From Rhipidocladum racemiflorum (Eukaryota > Streptophyta > Magnoliopsida > Poales > Poaceae), in the NCBI GenBank assembly GCA_036346355.1, contig CM070578.1:11236501-11300500 (forward strand): DNA of 64,000 nucleotides, in the 5' to 3' direction. Below, one piece after another: positions 24,705 to 36,726 of the stretch. Below the pieces are notes generated by a model that had not been told where the DNA came from, searched no databases, and saw nothing but the letters and a program-made list of their open reading frames with translations. The translations under genes and the position numbers were made by a program. Each line of letters opens with the position of its first letter. Positions within the stretch are counted from its first letter, which is position 1.

Positions 24705-25971
24705 TTATATCGCGTAGAGTGAAGTACTCTCGCTTGTACTCATCCCATACATGTACACCTTCGTTCCACAGTATCACAAAATCTTTCACCAATGGTTGTA
24801 GGTATACATCAATATCGTTGCCAGGTTGTCTCGGTCCTTGGATAAGCAGTGACATCATAATGTACTTTCGCTTGATACATAACCAAGGAGGAAGATTGTA
24901 GATACAAAGAGTCACAGGGCAAGTGCTATGAATGCTGCTCATGTTACCGAAAGGATTCATTCCATTCGTACTCAACCCAAACCTTATATTCCTCGGTTCA
25001 TTTCCGAAGTTCTCCCTGAAGAACCTATCGATGGTTCTCCACTGAGCAGAATCAGCAAGGTGTCTCAGTGTTCCATCCCTCTTATGCTCTTCTGAGTGTC
25101 ATTGCATCAGTTTGGCGTGCTTTTTGTTTGCAAATAAACGCTTCAAACGAGATATTACTGGCAAATACCACACCACTTTAGCGGGAGCTCCTTTCTTCAC
25201 CTCAATGCCTTCGCTATCATTGCCCTTACGCTTGTATCGCGATGCTTTGCACACCGAACATACATGCGTGTCTGCATAGTCTTTGCGATAGAGTATACAG
25301 TCGTTTGGACACGCGTGTATTCTTTCTACTTCCAATCCCAATGGACATACAACCTTCTTGGCAAGATACGTGGTTTTAGGCAACACATTTCCCTCTGGAA
25401 GCATGTCCACTAAGAGATGTAGCAACGTTGTGAAACTCTTGTCGAACCAACCATTGCCTACCTTCAATTTTAGTAGTGAAAGCACGGTGTGCAACTTTAT
25501 GTATTCCCCCTTGCAATCCGGGAACAAAGGTTTCTTCGAGTCCTCCATCAAACCCTTGAATTGATTAAACTCTCTCTGACTAGTGTAGTTTCCTTCTGCA
25601 TCGCGCAACATTTGAGCCAGATTATTGTCATCATCAACGACCAACCTATCCTCATCGGATCCATAACCGATGTCAGCTGCCATGTTGCCGACTCCGTCAT
25701 CATCGATATTATCACGTTGAAGTATGATCTCCTCTTCACCGTGCATTGTCCAACATGTATAGCTAGGTACAAAGCCCCTCCGAATTAAGTGCAAGTGGAT
25801 GTGGTCTTTGTCCGAAAACATCTTCTCATTCTTGCAATCAATGCATGGACAATGTATGTACTCTGTCTTCTTTTGCAAGCTGTTCTCCTCGGCTGCTCTA
25901 AGAAAAGCAGATACACCGTCGATGTATTCTCGACTGTAACGGTTCGCATTATACATCCATCTCCGGTCCAT
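24705..25971 (-). pseudogene. CACTA (En/Spm) TNP2-like transposase, broken
   Basis: The start codon is at 25971. The first ~77 residues are the transposase-associated domain (MDRRWMYNANRYSREYIDGV...CPCIDCKN...HLIRRGFVPSYTCW). The TNP2 core follows: LPKTTYLAKKVVCPLGLEVE, RIHACPNDCILYRKDYADTH, CSVCKASRYKR. An in-frame TGA at 25096-25098 replaces the Trp expected after LMQ. The frame then continues HSEEHKRDGTLRHLADSAQW, STNGMNPFGNMSSIHS and VWDEYKREYFTLR. The protein is cut off there, where normal TNP2 proteins run on for several hundred residues. Apart from the single stop it is well preserved, so it is a recent corpse. Confidence 0.9.
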
Positions 25972-26056
25972 CTACAATTAATTAATGTAACAATGATTAA
26001 TATCCAATAATCTTAATTAAATAAATCATTAATCCAATATCCATTAATAAAACTGT

Positions 26057-26785
26057 CATGATCACCCATCTACCATATTAACTAAAATTTAATGTTTATT
26101 AACATCCAATAATCTTAATTAAATAAATTTAATATATGCTTGATCATAATTTATTATCTAAAAAAGGTAGACAACTTAATCTAATGGAGCAAGGTAACAA
26201 ATTCATCATCTACATATAAATTAATCTACAAAATGCTAGGTAAATAAAAACAAATTAAATCTAAACTTTGCATTTGAAGAGAGGAGAATCTTAATTAAAT
26301 CGTCACTGATAAAAATGGTAATTAAAAAACAAATCTAACAATAGCCACTAATAAAAACCATCACTGATAAAAATGAGCTAACAATAGCCACTAATGGAGA
26401 AAGATGTATATGCACGCACTAATGGTAAAAAAATTAATGGTAATTAAAAAACAAATCTTAAGTACCATACATAGCTAAAATTAAATTTATCCTCTTAAGG
26501 AGCTAGATAATAAATTCATCATCTCAAAATGCAAGGCAACTTCATGATCACCCATCTACCATATTAACTAAAATTTATTGTTTATTAGTATCCAATAATC
26601 TTCATTAAACAAATTTAATATATGCTTGATCATAATTTATCATTTAAAAGGTAGACAACTTAATCTAATGGAGCAAGGTAATAAATTCATCATCTACATA
26701 TAAATTAATCTACAAAATGCTAGGTAAATAAAAACAAATTAAATCTAAACTTTGCATTTGAAGAGAGGAGAATCTTAATTAAACT
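26057..26785. repeat. Direct duplication of ~240 bp within CACTA leader
   Basis: The segment starting CATGATCACCCATCTACCAT at 26057 recurs at 26543 (486 bp apart). Both copies run through 'gaagagaggagaatcttaat' to about 26299 and 26783. The second copy differs by only a few bases. The spacer between them contains shorter related repeats. Confidence 0.9.
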
Positions 26786-27569
26786 AGATCTAAACATTAA
26801 ATTGTAACTACATCACCACAAATGAAGAGAGGAGAACAAATTACTCACCTTGGAACAACTATAGGAAGTAAAAGCACAAGAATCTTTGCAAACAAAAATC
26901 TGAAATCTAGAAACTTTGGTTTGTTCCCGAGGAGGAAGATGACCAGAAGATGCTGCTACATGGAGTATTTATAGGGAGTATTATTTGTGGCGGTTTTAAA
27001 TTAAAACCGACATAGATAATACTATTTGTGATGTTTTTATCACAAAATCGCCACAAATACTCGTGTTATCAGTGACGATTTTTACCTAGAACCGCCACAA
27101 ATAATTGCTAAGTATCAGTGGGGTGCGGCCGAACGGGCCAAGAAAGAGGTGAACAGTTTTCAATTTGGTTTGGTTGAGGAAGGCGGTGAGCACAAAACCT
27201 ATAACGATATATATATACTTGGGGAATGTTATCACAGACAGTTCTATTAAAAAAATCGTCTGTGCTAAGCTAATATCAAATATGGTTATATTTAAAAATC
27301 ATTTGTGATAATTCACTGACGGTTTGGACCACAAATCGTCTGTGATACTTGCCTACATCATAGACGGTTTTGTTAAACAATGGTCTCTGATACTTCACAG
27401 ACAGCGTTGACCGTTGACCATGAATCATCTATGATATTAACTTATTACAGACGGTTTTTAGCACATTATATAGCTTTTAACGGTCGTAATACAAAACCAT
27501 CTGTAATTAGTTTTAACATGGACGATTTTTGAAAACCGAACCATCTTATATAGGCCTTTGTTAGTAGTG

Positions 27570-29282
27570 TTGTATCTTGTAGCGCTGTAAGTAGCATATA
27601 TCTATTATCTAAACAAGAATATAATGCAGCACGTACTATATATCTATGTATACAAGGGCGAGGACAAACTTGTAATGCAGTGAACAGGATCCGAGAAGAT
27701 ATACGCAGTACACACCTGTAGATAACCCATGTCTCCAGACCGGACAAGAGGATGCTACACCAAGAGAAATTAGCTAGAGAGCGAAGAGATAATGTTAGTA
27801 GCACTACAGCAGCAGCATATCAGCCATGCAAGCCTGGGAAAGCAGATCGATGCTTGGGCCCGCCACGATCGTTTGCATGATAACAGGGCCCCACAAATTT
27901 ATCGTCTGATATGTCTGCGTCCAGGATGATGCTAGCTGCTAGCCTACCGCGTTTGTAGTATTTTTCACTGTTTTATCCCTTTATTTTTTTTTTTTTCAAA
28001 AATAGCATTCTTCTAATATATTTTTGCAAAAATAGCTCTCTTCCAGTTCGGAAGAACCAGGACGCGACACCTGGCATCTTTCGTGCCAGTGACCACGGAA
28101 GTCGGCTTGACGCGGAGCGGGGCGCGGGATGTTGCGCTGGGCGCGGAATCCGACAAGTTGCCGTGGAGCGGGAGTGTGAGAAGGCACTTTTCCGTAGAGC
28201 AAATACGCTGGAACTTGCCTTTCGTGAACCAGGAAAGTTGAAACTTGTCTCCCGTGAGTGCTACAGTACCACTATAATACTATAGTACCTTCTGCGGTAC
28301 TGTAGCGCGAAAAATGCCTTCCACAGTGTTTAGAGAGCTAGTTTTGCAACAAAAAATAAATAAAGAGGAGGCTAGTTGAGTGAACAGTTCGCGTTTCTGC
28401 AGTAGGAGGGTTAAAACCTATAAATATGTTTACAGTGAAACTATATTAAAAAAAATGAGGTATCGAAGGCTAAAAAACGATGATTTCAGGTAAAATAATC
28501 ATAGCAAATATTTGCATGCTAACTGTTAGATCAAAACACTATATCTGTATTGCTATCTAAGAGAGCACTCAGAGTATAGTTACTTAACATGCAAATGGAA
28601 ACTAGGAGTAAGATATGTTTAGAATGCAAGGACATCGAATGTTTTCAATTATATTTCTAGTTTGAGCAGGTCATAAATGGATTAATTGCTCAAAAAGAAA
28701 TATAAAACGCAACATGGTGTAGTACTGTAGTAAAACACTCTAAGCTATGATCATCAATCTGTGCAAAAGTGTTTAGTTTGATTACATGAATTCAATATTG
28801 TTAGATTCATTATGAAATATATCTTCCTAATACATATTTCTTGATTGTATAGCAAAATATCATAAAAGAAACTAATGGTCCAAGTAGAACATATTTAGAA
28901 ACCGTGTCGTCGATACCCAAAATGACCTATATTTAGTGACCGATGGAGTACTTGACAGTTGCACGACATGTCTTGGTAAACATATAGTTCCTTAATTTAC
29001 TGTTTTTAAGGGTCGAATTATATTTTAGATGACGACAAATCTTGACTCTTGCGCGCATGCAAGGAATAGTTTTAGGCTTTTAGCAGATATAATTATATTG
29101 AGAACTAGCATTACGCGCTAAATTAATTAGGACGGCATTCAGGGAGATGTCATCGTGGGACAACCTTCGTTAGCACCAACTCGAGACAAGGACTGTCAAA
29201 GGTACAGAGGAATGCACAGATCCTAATTGATTCATGTCGGCCGGCCGAACTGCGGACTAGGACTAGACCAACGCACAATATA
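27570..29282. other. Intergenic, no gene recognised
   Basis: AT-rich sequence with small GC-rich islands (about 28060-28200). There are only short open frames without recognisable similarity. Motifs of the type 'ctacagtac' near 28260-28310 resemble pieces of LTR sequence seen at 23.1 kb. No element boundary could be found. Confidence 0.6.
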
Positions 29283-29311
29283 GGGCCTATTTGGGAGAGC
29301 TTCACTCTAAA

Positions 29312-29746
29312 GGGCCTGTTTGGGAGAGCTCTGCTCCTCAATTTTTAGCTCCACTCCAAATTCGTGTAGCCAAACATCTCAGCTCCATAGAACTCTAACT
29401 CCAGGAAAAATGTGAATCTAGGGGGCTGCTCCATGGTTTTTGTGGAGCTCCTCAAGGGGTACTCCAAGAAACACCATTTCATACCCACTCATGAAGTTGC
29501 TAGGTAATTACCCACCTTTGCCACTGGTTACACATATAGGTAATTACCCACCTTTGCCACTGGTTACATCAACACCCAAGGGCATAAATGGATATCCACA
29601 CCAAAACCATTTATTCTTGAAGCTGGATCTAATTTGCAAGCCAAACACCTCCCTTCCCTACTTCAACTCTATGGTGAAGCTACTCCATGGTGAAGCTGGT
29701 GGAGTGGAGCTGATTTTTTTGGAGTGGATCTCTCCCAAACAGGCCC
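29312..29746 (+). mobile_element. MITE with GGGCCTGTTTGGGAGAG ends
   Basis: Left end GGGCCTGTTTGGGAGAG and right end CTCTCCCAAACAGGCCC are perfect inverted repeats of 17 bp. A second partial start (GGGCCTATTTGGGAGAG) lies at 29283, just before it. Inside, a 30-bp unit GGTAATTACCCACCTTTGCC(ACTGGTTACA) occurs twice (29503 and 29539). It has no coding capacity. Confidence 0.85.
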
Positions 29747-30004
29747 AAAAAATCAGCTCCACTCCACCAGCTCCACCATATAGTAGCTCCATCATAGAGT
29801 TGAAGTAGGAAAGAGAGGTGTTGGCTTGCAAATTAGATCCAGCTTTAAAAATAGATGGTTTTGGTGTGGATACCCATTTATGTCCTTGGATGTTGAATGG
29901 AGGTTTTGTGAATTTAATTTGCTCCTCATATGTATAACCAGTGGCAAAGGTGGGTAATTACCTAAGAACTTCACGAGTGGGTACGAAACGGTGTTTCTTC
30001 GAGT
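29747..30004 (-). mobile_element. Truncated inverted second copy of the same MITE
   Basis: Reverse complement of 29461-29720 with moderate divergence. It begins 'aaaaaatcagctccactcc' immediately after the right end of the first copy and runs to 'ggtgtttcttcgagt'. Together the two copies form a ~540-bp imperfect palindrome with a 26-bp centre. The copy lacks its outer end, where a different repeat begins. Confidence 0.85.
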
Positions 30005-30828
30005 CCCAGCAATACGATTTGTAAGTCTAGAGGGGTCGCGCGCTCCCACTCATCGAATGGCCTGACTCAAGGAGCCCAAGATGTATACTGATTCGGGCCG
30101 AATGTTCCTACTCCAATTCGTGTGTGGTTCTGTATTGCTTTCGGTTGTGAGGTTACAAGCGTTTTTTGCCTTAGGAGAAAAAAGAGTTCCTATATCGATC
30201 GATTCGTCCCCCCCTTCGAGGGCCCTGCCTCCCTTTATATAGCCGGAGGGGGCAGGCGACATGGGGGGTCTAGAAAGAGAAAAAGAAAAAGAAAAGGATG
30301 TCCCTAGCCTGGGAGTCCTGGTCTCCGGCGATTGACCGGTGCATGTTCGTCCTATGGTGGGTTGGTAGACACACTGGGTGGCGTGGTTTTTTGCCCCGTT
30401 GGGAAGTGGCGTACCTACCCTCTGCACATCTGCTAAATGCTGATGTAGGGCTTTGACTCTGGCGCTGTCTCGGGAGGGTGCGCGTCCGTCTGCTGCGCCC
30501 GTCTGGGCGACGTGACCGGTGTCTTGACTTTGGTGCCTTTCTTGCAGGGGAGCCACCTGCCCACGTATAGTCGCTCTGAGCCGTCGTGTCCGTTGGGCAG
30601 GAGGCCAGTCTCAGGCGGGGGTGCCGAGCTCCCCTTAGGCGAAGTCGGCCTTGGCTCGCCTGGTGCCATCGAGGTGTCCGACCTACAGGGGTCGGACCGA
30701 TCCTCGGCTGGCTCGGTCGGGGACGAGTGTCCCTTGCGGCCCGGCGAGGCCTTCGGCCGAAGTTGGGCCTGGAGCGGCCCGATTGCCTTCTTGGGCCGCT
30801 GGGGGTACCCATGGTATAAGTATTCGTC
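30005..30828 (-). mobile_element. Probable gypsy-type solo LTR
   Basis: Read on the minus strand it starts TGACGAATACTTATACCATG at 30828. It has a TATA element (CTATATAAAGGGAGG) at about 30243-30229 with a GC-rich upstream half, and ends near 30005 with 'acaaatcgtattgctggga'. The layout of a GC-rich U3, TATA box and ~220-bp run-out is that of a plant LTR. No internal domain follows and no target duplication is visible, so one boundary is uncertain. The open frames inside are GC-driven and have no protein similarity I recognise. Confidence 0.6.
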
Positions 30829-30829
30829 A

Positions 30830-33800
30830 CATTGTCTTTTACTATTTAGAAAATAACATATTACTTGCTATTACACAAGATGTTACTATATCCTGTGTAA
30901 ACTAGTCTTATCATGTAAAATACATGAAAACTATATGTACAGTTTTCAAAAATTGTCAAAAAAAAAAGGTGTAATACGTAGGCGAAATGAGCTTCTATAA
31001 CCTTATAAAATTTGAATACCAAACTCAATCGCATTTGAAAGATATGAAATTGACAAAGCTCTAAACAGTGCAAAACACTAGAGGTGGGCATTCAGTTTAT
31101 TCGGCGTAATAGGTTTGGTTTTTTTGTTTTAAAATAATTTATTTTTTAGAAATTAGCTACCGAATTTCTCGAACCAAAATAAAAAACCGAACCGAATTAA
31201 CTGAAATATTTTGGTTCGATTAATTCGGTTAACCGAAATATGAATAAACACTAGGTATATTAGATTTGGTTCTTCTCATATCGCAATATAGAGTAGAGGT
31301 AAAATCATACAATATTCATAGGTCATTACAGTATAAGCATAGTAAAACATATGAATATATCACACATATATATAAAATTGTTAGAACATAAGAATTATTT
31401 GGTAGCTTTAGGAAGAACATTATAAAAGTGGTATTACACATGGGCTATTCAGTTATTTTGGTTTTTAGAAGCAAAAACTGAACTGAATATCGAAAAATGA
31501 ATTATACCGAAATAAAAACCGAACCAAAAATCAAAATAATCAGTTAATTCATGTCAATTTGATTCGGTAATTTGATTTTGGTTTAAAAATACCCACCCCC
31601 TAAAAATCACTATTGAGCCAAATTTGTCTTTTTATATCTTTTAGCTGAGATTAATTTTGGTCTTTAAATTTTATAGAGTTGTAGAACCTCACATTCCCTA
31701 CGTATGGTAATTTTTTTAAAAAAATTCAACCATTTTACTAAAGGCCGACTAATAGTACTTATTATTCATGAAAACCATATGTACAAATTTTTTAAAATTC
31801 TCAAAAAAAATTGCCATAAGTTGGGAAGGTGAGATACTACAACCCTATAAAATCTGAAGACCAAAATCAATTTCAGCTGAAAGATATGAAAAAGACAAAT
31901 TGGCTAATTGTGATTTTTCACTGTTTAACACTATGTCAATTTCATATCTTTCAAATATGATTGTGTTTGTTCTTCAAATTTTACAGGATTATAGAAGCTC
32001 ACCTCTCCTACATATGGTTACATGTGATTTTTATGTATTTTATACGACAAAGGTGATTTGCACATAATATAGTAACAACTTGTGTAATAGATTGTAATAT
32101 GTTATTTTTTGGATAGTAAAAATACAATATATACTGTGTAAACCATTTCTACTATGTAAAATCATATGTACAAGTTTTAAAAAATTCTCAAAAAATACCA
32201 TAAGTAGGAGAGGTAAGTTTATACATCCATGTAAAATTTGAAGACCAAAAGATTTTATTTAAAAGATATGAAATTCACAATCGCTAATCAGTTATAAATA
32301 GTAATTTTGTCCTTTTTCCTGTCCTTGAAATGCAAGTGAGTTTGATCTTCAAATTTTACATGATTATAGAAGCTCATATTCCCCTATGCATGGTAATTTT
32401 TTAAGAATTTTCCAGGACTTGTACAAATAGTTTCCTCGGTCTTTACACGGTAAAGGTGGTTTACTGCAAAATAATTGATCTGTGCAGGATTTTACTGCTG
32501 AATAGACGCTTAACATGTATACGAATGGTTCTCAATTGATTTTATCATCTATTACATCAATGTTTACGATCATCCACATAATATTTACTACATGATCAAC
32601 AAACAGAGCTAGATTCTTGTTCTGAGAGTTCACTTTATTTTGGTTTAGTAATTTCTTGTGTAATAGCTAGTAATATGTTATTTTTTGGATAGTACAAGGC
32701 AACATATCCTACGTAAACCAGTATTATTGTGTAAAATTCATAAAAAATTACATGTACAATTTTCAAAAATTCTTTAAAATTACCATAAGTATGGGATATG
32801 AGATTCTATATTTCTGTAAAATTTGAAGACCAAAATCAATCTAATTTGAAATATATGAAATTGACAAGCCAAATCAACGATGAATAGTAAATTTATCGTT
32901 TTCATATCTCTCAAATGTGACTGAGTTTGGAATTCAAATTTTACAGAACTGTAAAATCTCACATCTCCTACGTATGGTAATTTTTTTAGAATTTTTCAGA
33001 ACTTGTACATATATTTTTCATAGACTTTATACGATAGAGATGGTTTACAGCGAAGGACTGAAATGTGTAGAATTTTACTACTGAACAGACGCTTAATATT
33101 TTTATGAACGGTTCTCAATTGATTTCATCATTTATTATTGCAACATTTACGATTGTCCACATAATATTTTACTACAGGGCCGACAAACAAAGCTAAATTC
33201 TTGTTCTGATAATTCACTTCATTTTGGTTTCGTAACATCTTGTGTAATAGCTAGGAACATGTTATTTTTTGGATAGTAAAATGTAACATATCTTGTGTAA
33301 ACCACTATTATTGTATAAAATTTATAAAAAAATTCAAAAAAGTACTATAAGTAGAGAGGTGACATTCTACATCCCTGTAAAATTTAAAGACCAGAATCGA
33401 TCTAATTTGAAAGATATAAAATTGACAAATGCTAATCAGTAATTGTCGACGATTGGGGAGCAGGCCCCCGCCGAGCTTACTTGTTGAATGAGGGATCAAG
33501 CAAAGCCCCTTTCTGCCACAGGTTGTAGCATCGAAGGCGTGGGAGATGGTCCATTAGAAGACACAGAAACACAAAGATTTTGTCCTGGTTCAGACCTCTC
33601 ATGATCGAGATAATAGCCCTATGTCCAGTCGCCTAGTGGCCTTTTTCTGTATTGGAATGATGGATTCAAGTACATGGATCTTACGCTCGGGCCCCCTTCT
33701 CCCCCAATGTCTGGGAGGTATTTATAGTTTACAAGGGTATCGTGTCGGTTACGGCCCCCGCCATGCACGTCTGACCGTGCCCGACGTGGTCGTAACCGAA

Positions 33801-34700
33801 TCCTACATTTACGCCACGTTCGAGTCATGAGCGCAACAGTCCTTCGGGATGGCACGATTATCGCCGTAACCGTTAGTTGCTACCCCCGACCACGCAGCCA
33901 GAGCTCGAGCTTGGGCCGAGCTCATCTGACTCCGATCCGAGCAAGTTCGTCCGAGCAACGTGCTCGAACATTAACCAAGCGACGAGCTCGCACCGGACGG
34001 GCAAGGAGCTGGCACCAAACGGGCAAGCCAGGCAGCGGTGCTCGACCATCCTTGGGTCATCCTCGGGAACGACCTCCGAGGTGCCCGAGGTCGGGACGAG
34101 CTCACCGAACGGGCAAGGAGCTGGCACCGAATGGGCAAGCCAGGCAGCGGTGCTCGACCATTCTTGGGTCATCCTCGGGAACGACCTCCGAGGTGCCCGA
34201 GGTCCGAACGAGCTCGACCGTCGTGGCATTATGGTAATTAGGGGAATTAACCAATCCCCGACAGTAATGAATAGTAAATTTATCATTTTAATATATTTCA
34301 ACTGTGACTAAGTTTGGTATTCAAATTTTACAGGGCTATAAAAGCTCACATCCCCTACATATGGTAATTTTTTTGAGAATTTTTCAGAACTTGTACATAT
34401 ATTTTTCATGGACTTTACTCGATAAAAGTAGTTTACTACCAAATGACTGATCTGTGTAAGATTTTACTACTAAATAGACGCTTAATATTTTTATGAATAG
34501 TTCTCAATTGATTTTATCATCTATTACAGCAACATTTTGGATCATCCACATAATATTTTACTACAGGGCCGACAAACGTAGCTAAGTTCTTGTTTTGATA
34601 GTTCACTTCATTTCAGTTTAGTAACATCTTATGTAATAGTTAGTAATATGTTATTTTTTGGATAGTAAAAATCAACATATCCAGCGTTTAGTGGCGAGAT
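30830..34700. repeat. Block of diverged ~580-bp hairpin repeat units
   Basis: An AT-rich non-coding block. Motif A ('taaaatttgaagaccaaaat', then 'tttgaaagatatgaaattga') occurs near 30950-31060, 31790-31900, 32170-32285, 32757-32870 and 33325-33425. Its reverse complement A' ('tcaaattttacag..ttatagaagctcac') occurs near 31630-31715, 31934-32025, 32320-32410, 32907-32990 and 34290-34375. Motif B ('aatagacgcttaa...ggttctcaattgattttatca') is at 32478, 33061 and 34448. The spacing is ~580 bp once the inserted LTR is removed. Each unit therefore holds an inverted pair. Family unknown. Confidence 0.75.
33444..34263 (+). mobile_element. Solo LTR (820 bp) with 5-bp target duplication
   Basis: It begins TGTCGACGATTGGGGAGCAG and ends CCAATCCCCGACA. 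It is flanked by the perfect duplication GTAAT at 33439-33443 and 34264-34268. The ends carry a short inverted repeat (TGTCG...CGACA). A 112-bp internal unit starting CGGGCAAGGAGCTGGCACC is duplicated in tandem (33998 and 34110). No internal retroelement region remains, so it arose by LTR-LTR recombination. It interrupts one unit of the surrounding repeat block. Confidence 0.93.
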
Positions 34701-35977
34701 TTATATCATTTATTTGCTTTTATTGTCAGTAAGCTAGTGGTGAAAATTGGTCATGAATCGGAGCTGACAGTAAAAAAATATATAGCTAAAACAAAGAAAA
34801 ATAGATTTATATACAAACTACGAAACGCATTTACTGGTGGATGACCATTTAACTGGTTTAGTTAACACACGAGCCACACGCTTCTTCGGCTGGAGCATAG
34901 AATAAGAGTAGAATAATACTGATTATGGATGACCTAGAGTCAAATGTAGCAATCTTGTTTTTTCGAGGAAATGTTAGCAATCTTCGAAAAAAAATCTACC
35001 ATTTGATATACTTATATGTAGGTTGAGTTCCAAACTAGACTAAAATAACCCACACGAATGCATGGCTCACCAGGTACCAATAGATCTGTTCATGGGCGGC
35101 TCAATCCATGCTCTCGGGCAGTCGGGCTTTGAGTTTTCTGTTCTAGCTACCTGATCGAGCTCGACCTGACTACTCAAGAAAAGAAATTTTATATACATTT
35201 CAGTATATTTCCCATTAGAAGTTTAGAACCAAAAGAATATAATTAATGGAATTACTAGAAATCTTTCGAATGATTTTTTGGGATATCAACCGAATCTCTA
35301 ACCTTTCAAATTGCATCACAATTTGTATGTGAGCTTGCCCATCTCTGACTCCGTCTTCGTCTCTAGCGAGAGTCGCGAGACACTGATGAGTTTCTTTAAG
35401 GACGAGAGGTTGGCTTGTTTAATATAAAGGTAGAAAAGCGTAGGCTGTCGGGTCTAGATCTAGATTTGATTAAACGGTAAAAAAAAACTAATCGATTTTC
35501 GAAAAAAAAAATCATTAGAATGAGGGGTAGACAAATCCCTATAATTAATGTAAAATATATTTGCAATAACATATGCATAAAAATATAAATACTTTTAAAT
35601 AAAAGGAAAACAAACAAACTCCTCACCTATGCAACCAAGACCAAATAGCCTTTTTACCATGCATTTCACGTAGGGAAAACAGAAGAAGACAAGCTAGTAA
35701 CCCAAATTTCTCGATCCGCCGCTGGCTGGTCCATTGATCGAGTGCCTAGACCATCCATCTATAAGTTGTAGGCAAGTATTCTTGTCATTTGCACAGTACT
35801 CCTAGGTATATATCATTGTACCATATTAGCACTGTGCATGCATGAACAGACAAAGCCAGCTTCTCAGTGGGCGCCCGCTGTAGATGTGCATGCACGCGGC
35901 CGGAGGTTTTCAGAATGCGTTCCATCTCGCGCGCGCGCAGCGTTCAGTTTTGTACTTTTATCTCATCGATCTGGTTC

Positions 35978-36031
<54 letters not shown>

Positions 36032-36376
36032 GACACTGTGTTTTTTTTTTCTATCTTAGCTTGTGCATCCAGGAAACAACATCATCGTATGGCGAAAGAG
36101 GCAGGCACATGCAGACCTCATATAGCCATATGTGATATGTCAGAGCTAGCTCTACGTACGTACCCGGCTCGTCGTCTTCCTCTGTTGGGGTCCATCCATT
36201 CCATCGATCGAAAGCTGCAGCCTGCAGCTAGCTATGTTTCTGGCCGGTTTCGACGCATCATCGGTACGGAATTCATTAAGATTTGATTAGTTTGGAATGT
36301 ACTGCAATTCAATGCAAAAGATCAATTATTCAATGTTGACAGGTTTGAGAGATATACATAGACCTGAAACGTGGCT
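34701..36376. other. Intergenic, includes (TA)n microsatellite
   Basis: No coding sequence recognised. A pure TA dinucleotide run of about 48 bp occupies 35979-36026. Short GC-rich text around 35860-35940 and 36090-36260 gives only chance open frames. Confidence 0.65.
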
Positions 36377-36383
36377 GCTGCCC

Positions 36384-36525
36384 CATGCATGATGCATGTC
36401 GTCGTCCTCTTGCCTCTCGCCTCCATTAACTTGTGACAGAGCTTCTTCTGCATGCATGCATGATGCATGTCCTTGTCCTCCTTGCCTCGCCTCCTTAATT
36501 TGCGATACAGCCTCTTCGATTTTGT
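36384..36525. repeat. Tandem duplication, 71-bp unit
   Basis: The segment CATGCATGATGCATGTCGTC at 36384 recurs as CATGCATGATGCATGTCCTT at 36455. The following text ('cctcgcctcc.ttaa.ttg.ga.acagc.tcttc') is also shared. The copies differ at about one position in ten. Confidence 0.75.
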
Positions 36526-36633
36526 TCTTTGCTCTCCTCAATGTGAATAGGTAAGGCCATGGAAACATAGTGTTTTCCCTTTCAATGTATGTTGCCATGG
36601 CCTGCAAAGACTAACATCGTGTAGCGCAAGACT

Positions 36634-36726
36634 AAAATTAAGAGGACACTGGCTAGGTCTAGGCACGGTTAAAAACCCTACACTGGCTAGGTCTAGGCAC
36701 GCCCTAGCCAGTGTCCTCTTAATTTT
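36634..36726. repeat. Perfect 24-bp inverted repeat (hairpin)
   Basis: The left arm 36634-36657 starts AAAATTAAGAGGACACTGGC; the right arm 36703-36726 is its exact reverse complement, ending CTTAATTTT. The 45-bp loop contains a further direct copy of 'acactggctaggtctaggcac'. It lies 55 bp before the small LTR element. There is no evidence of an RNA product. Confidence 0.85.

Larger units (their letters stand above)
24705..27569 (-). mobile_element. CACTA transposon, 5' half with terminal repeat
   Basis: The terminal inverted repeat is at the right edge: read on the minus strand, 27569 begins CACTACTAACAAAGGCCTAT. Inside it, 27000-27560 holds many copies of a subterminal motif around 'acagacggttt' / 'aaaccgtctgtga', typical of CACTA ends where the transposase binds. 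The TNP2-like gene follows with its start codon at 25971. An untranslated region (25980-26990) lies between and includes a long direct duplication. The other end of the element is missing beyond about 24705. Confidence 0.85.

Noticed and set aside
30270..30830. Minus-strand 186-codon open frame in GC-rich DNA
   Set aside because: Lies within a probable LTR U3 region. The translation is Arg/Pro/Ser-rich with no domain.
33827..34301. Overlapping open frames in both strands
   Set aside because: Produced by the GC-rich internal duplication of a proven solo LTR.
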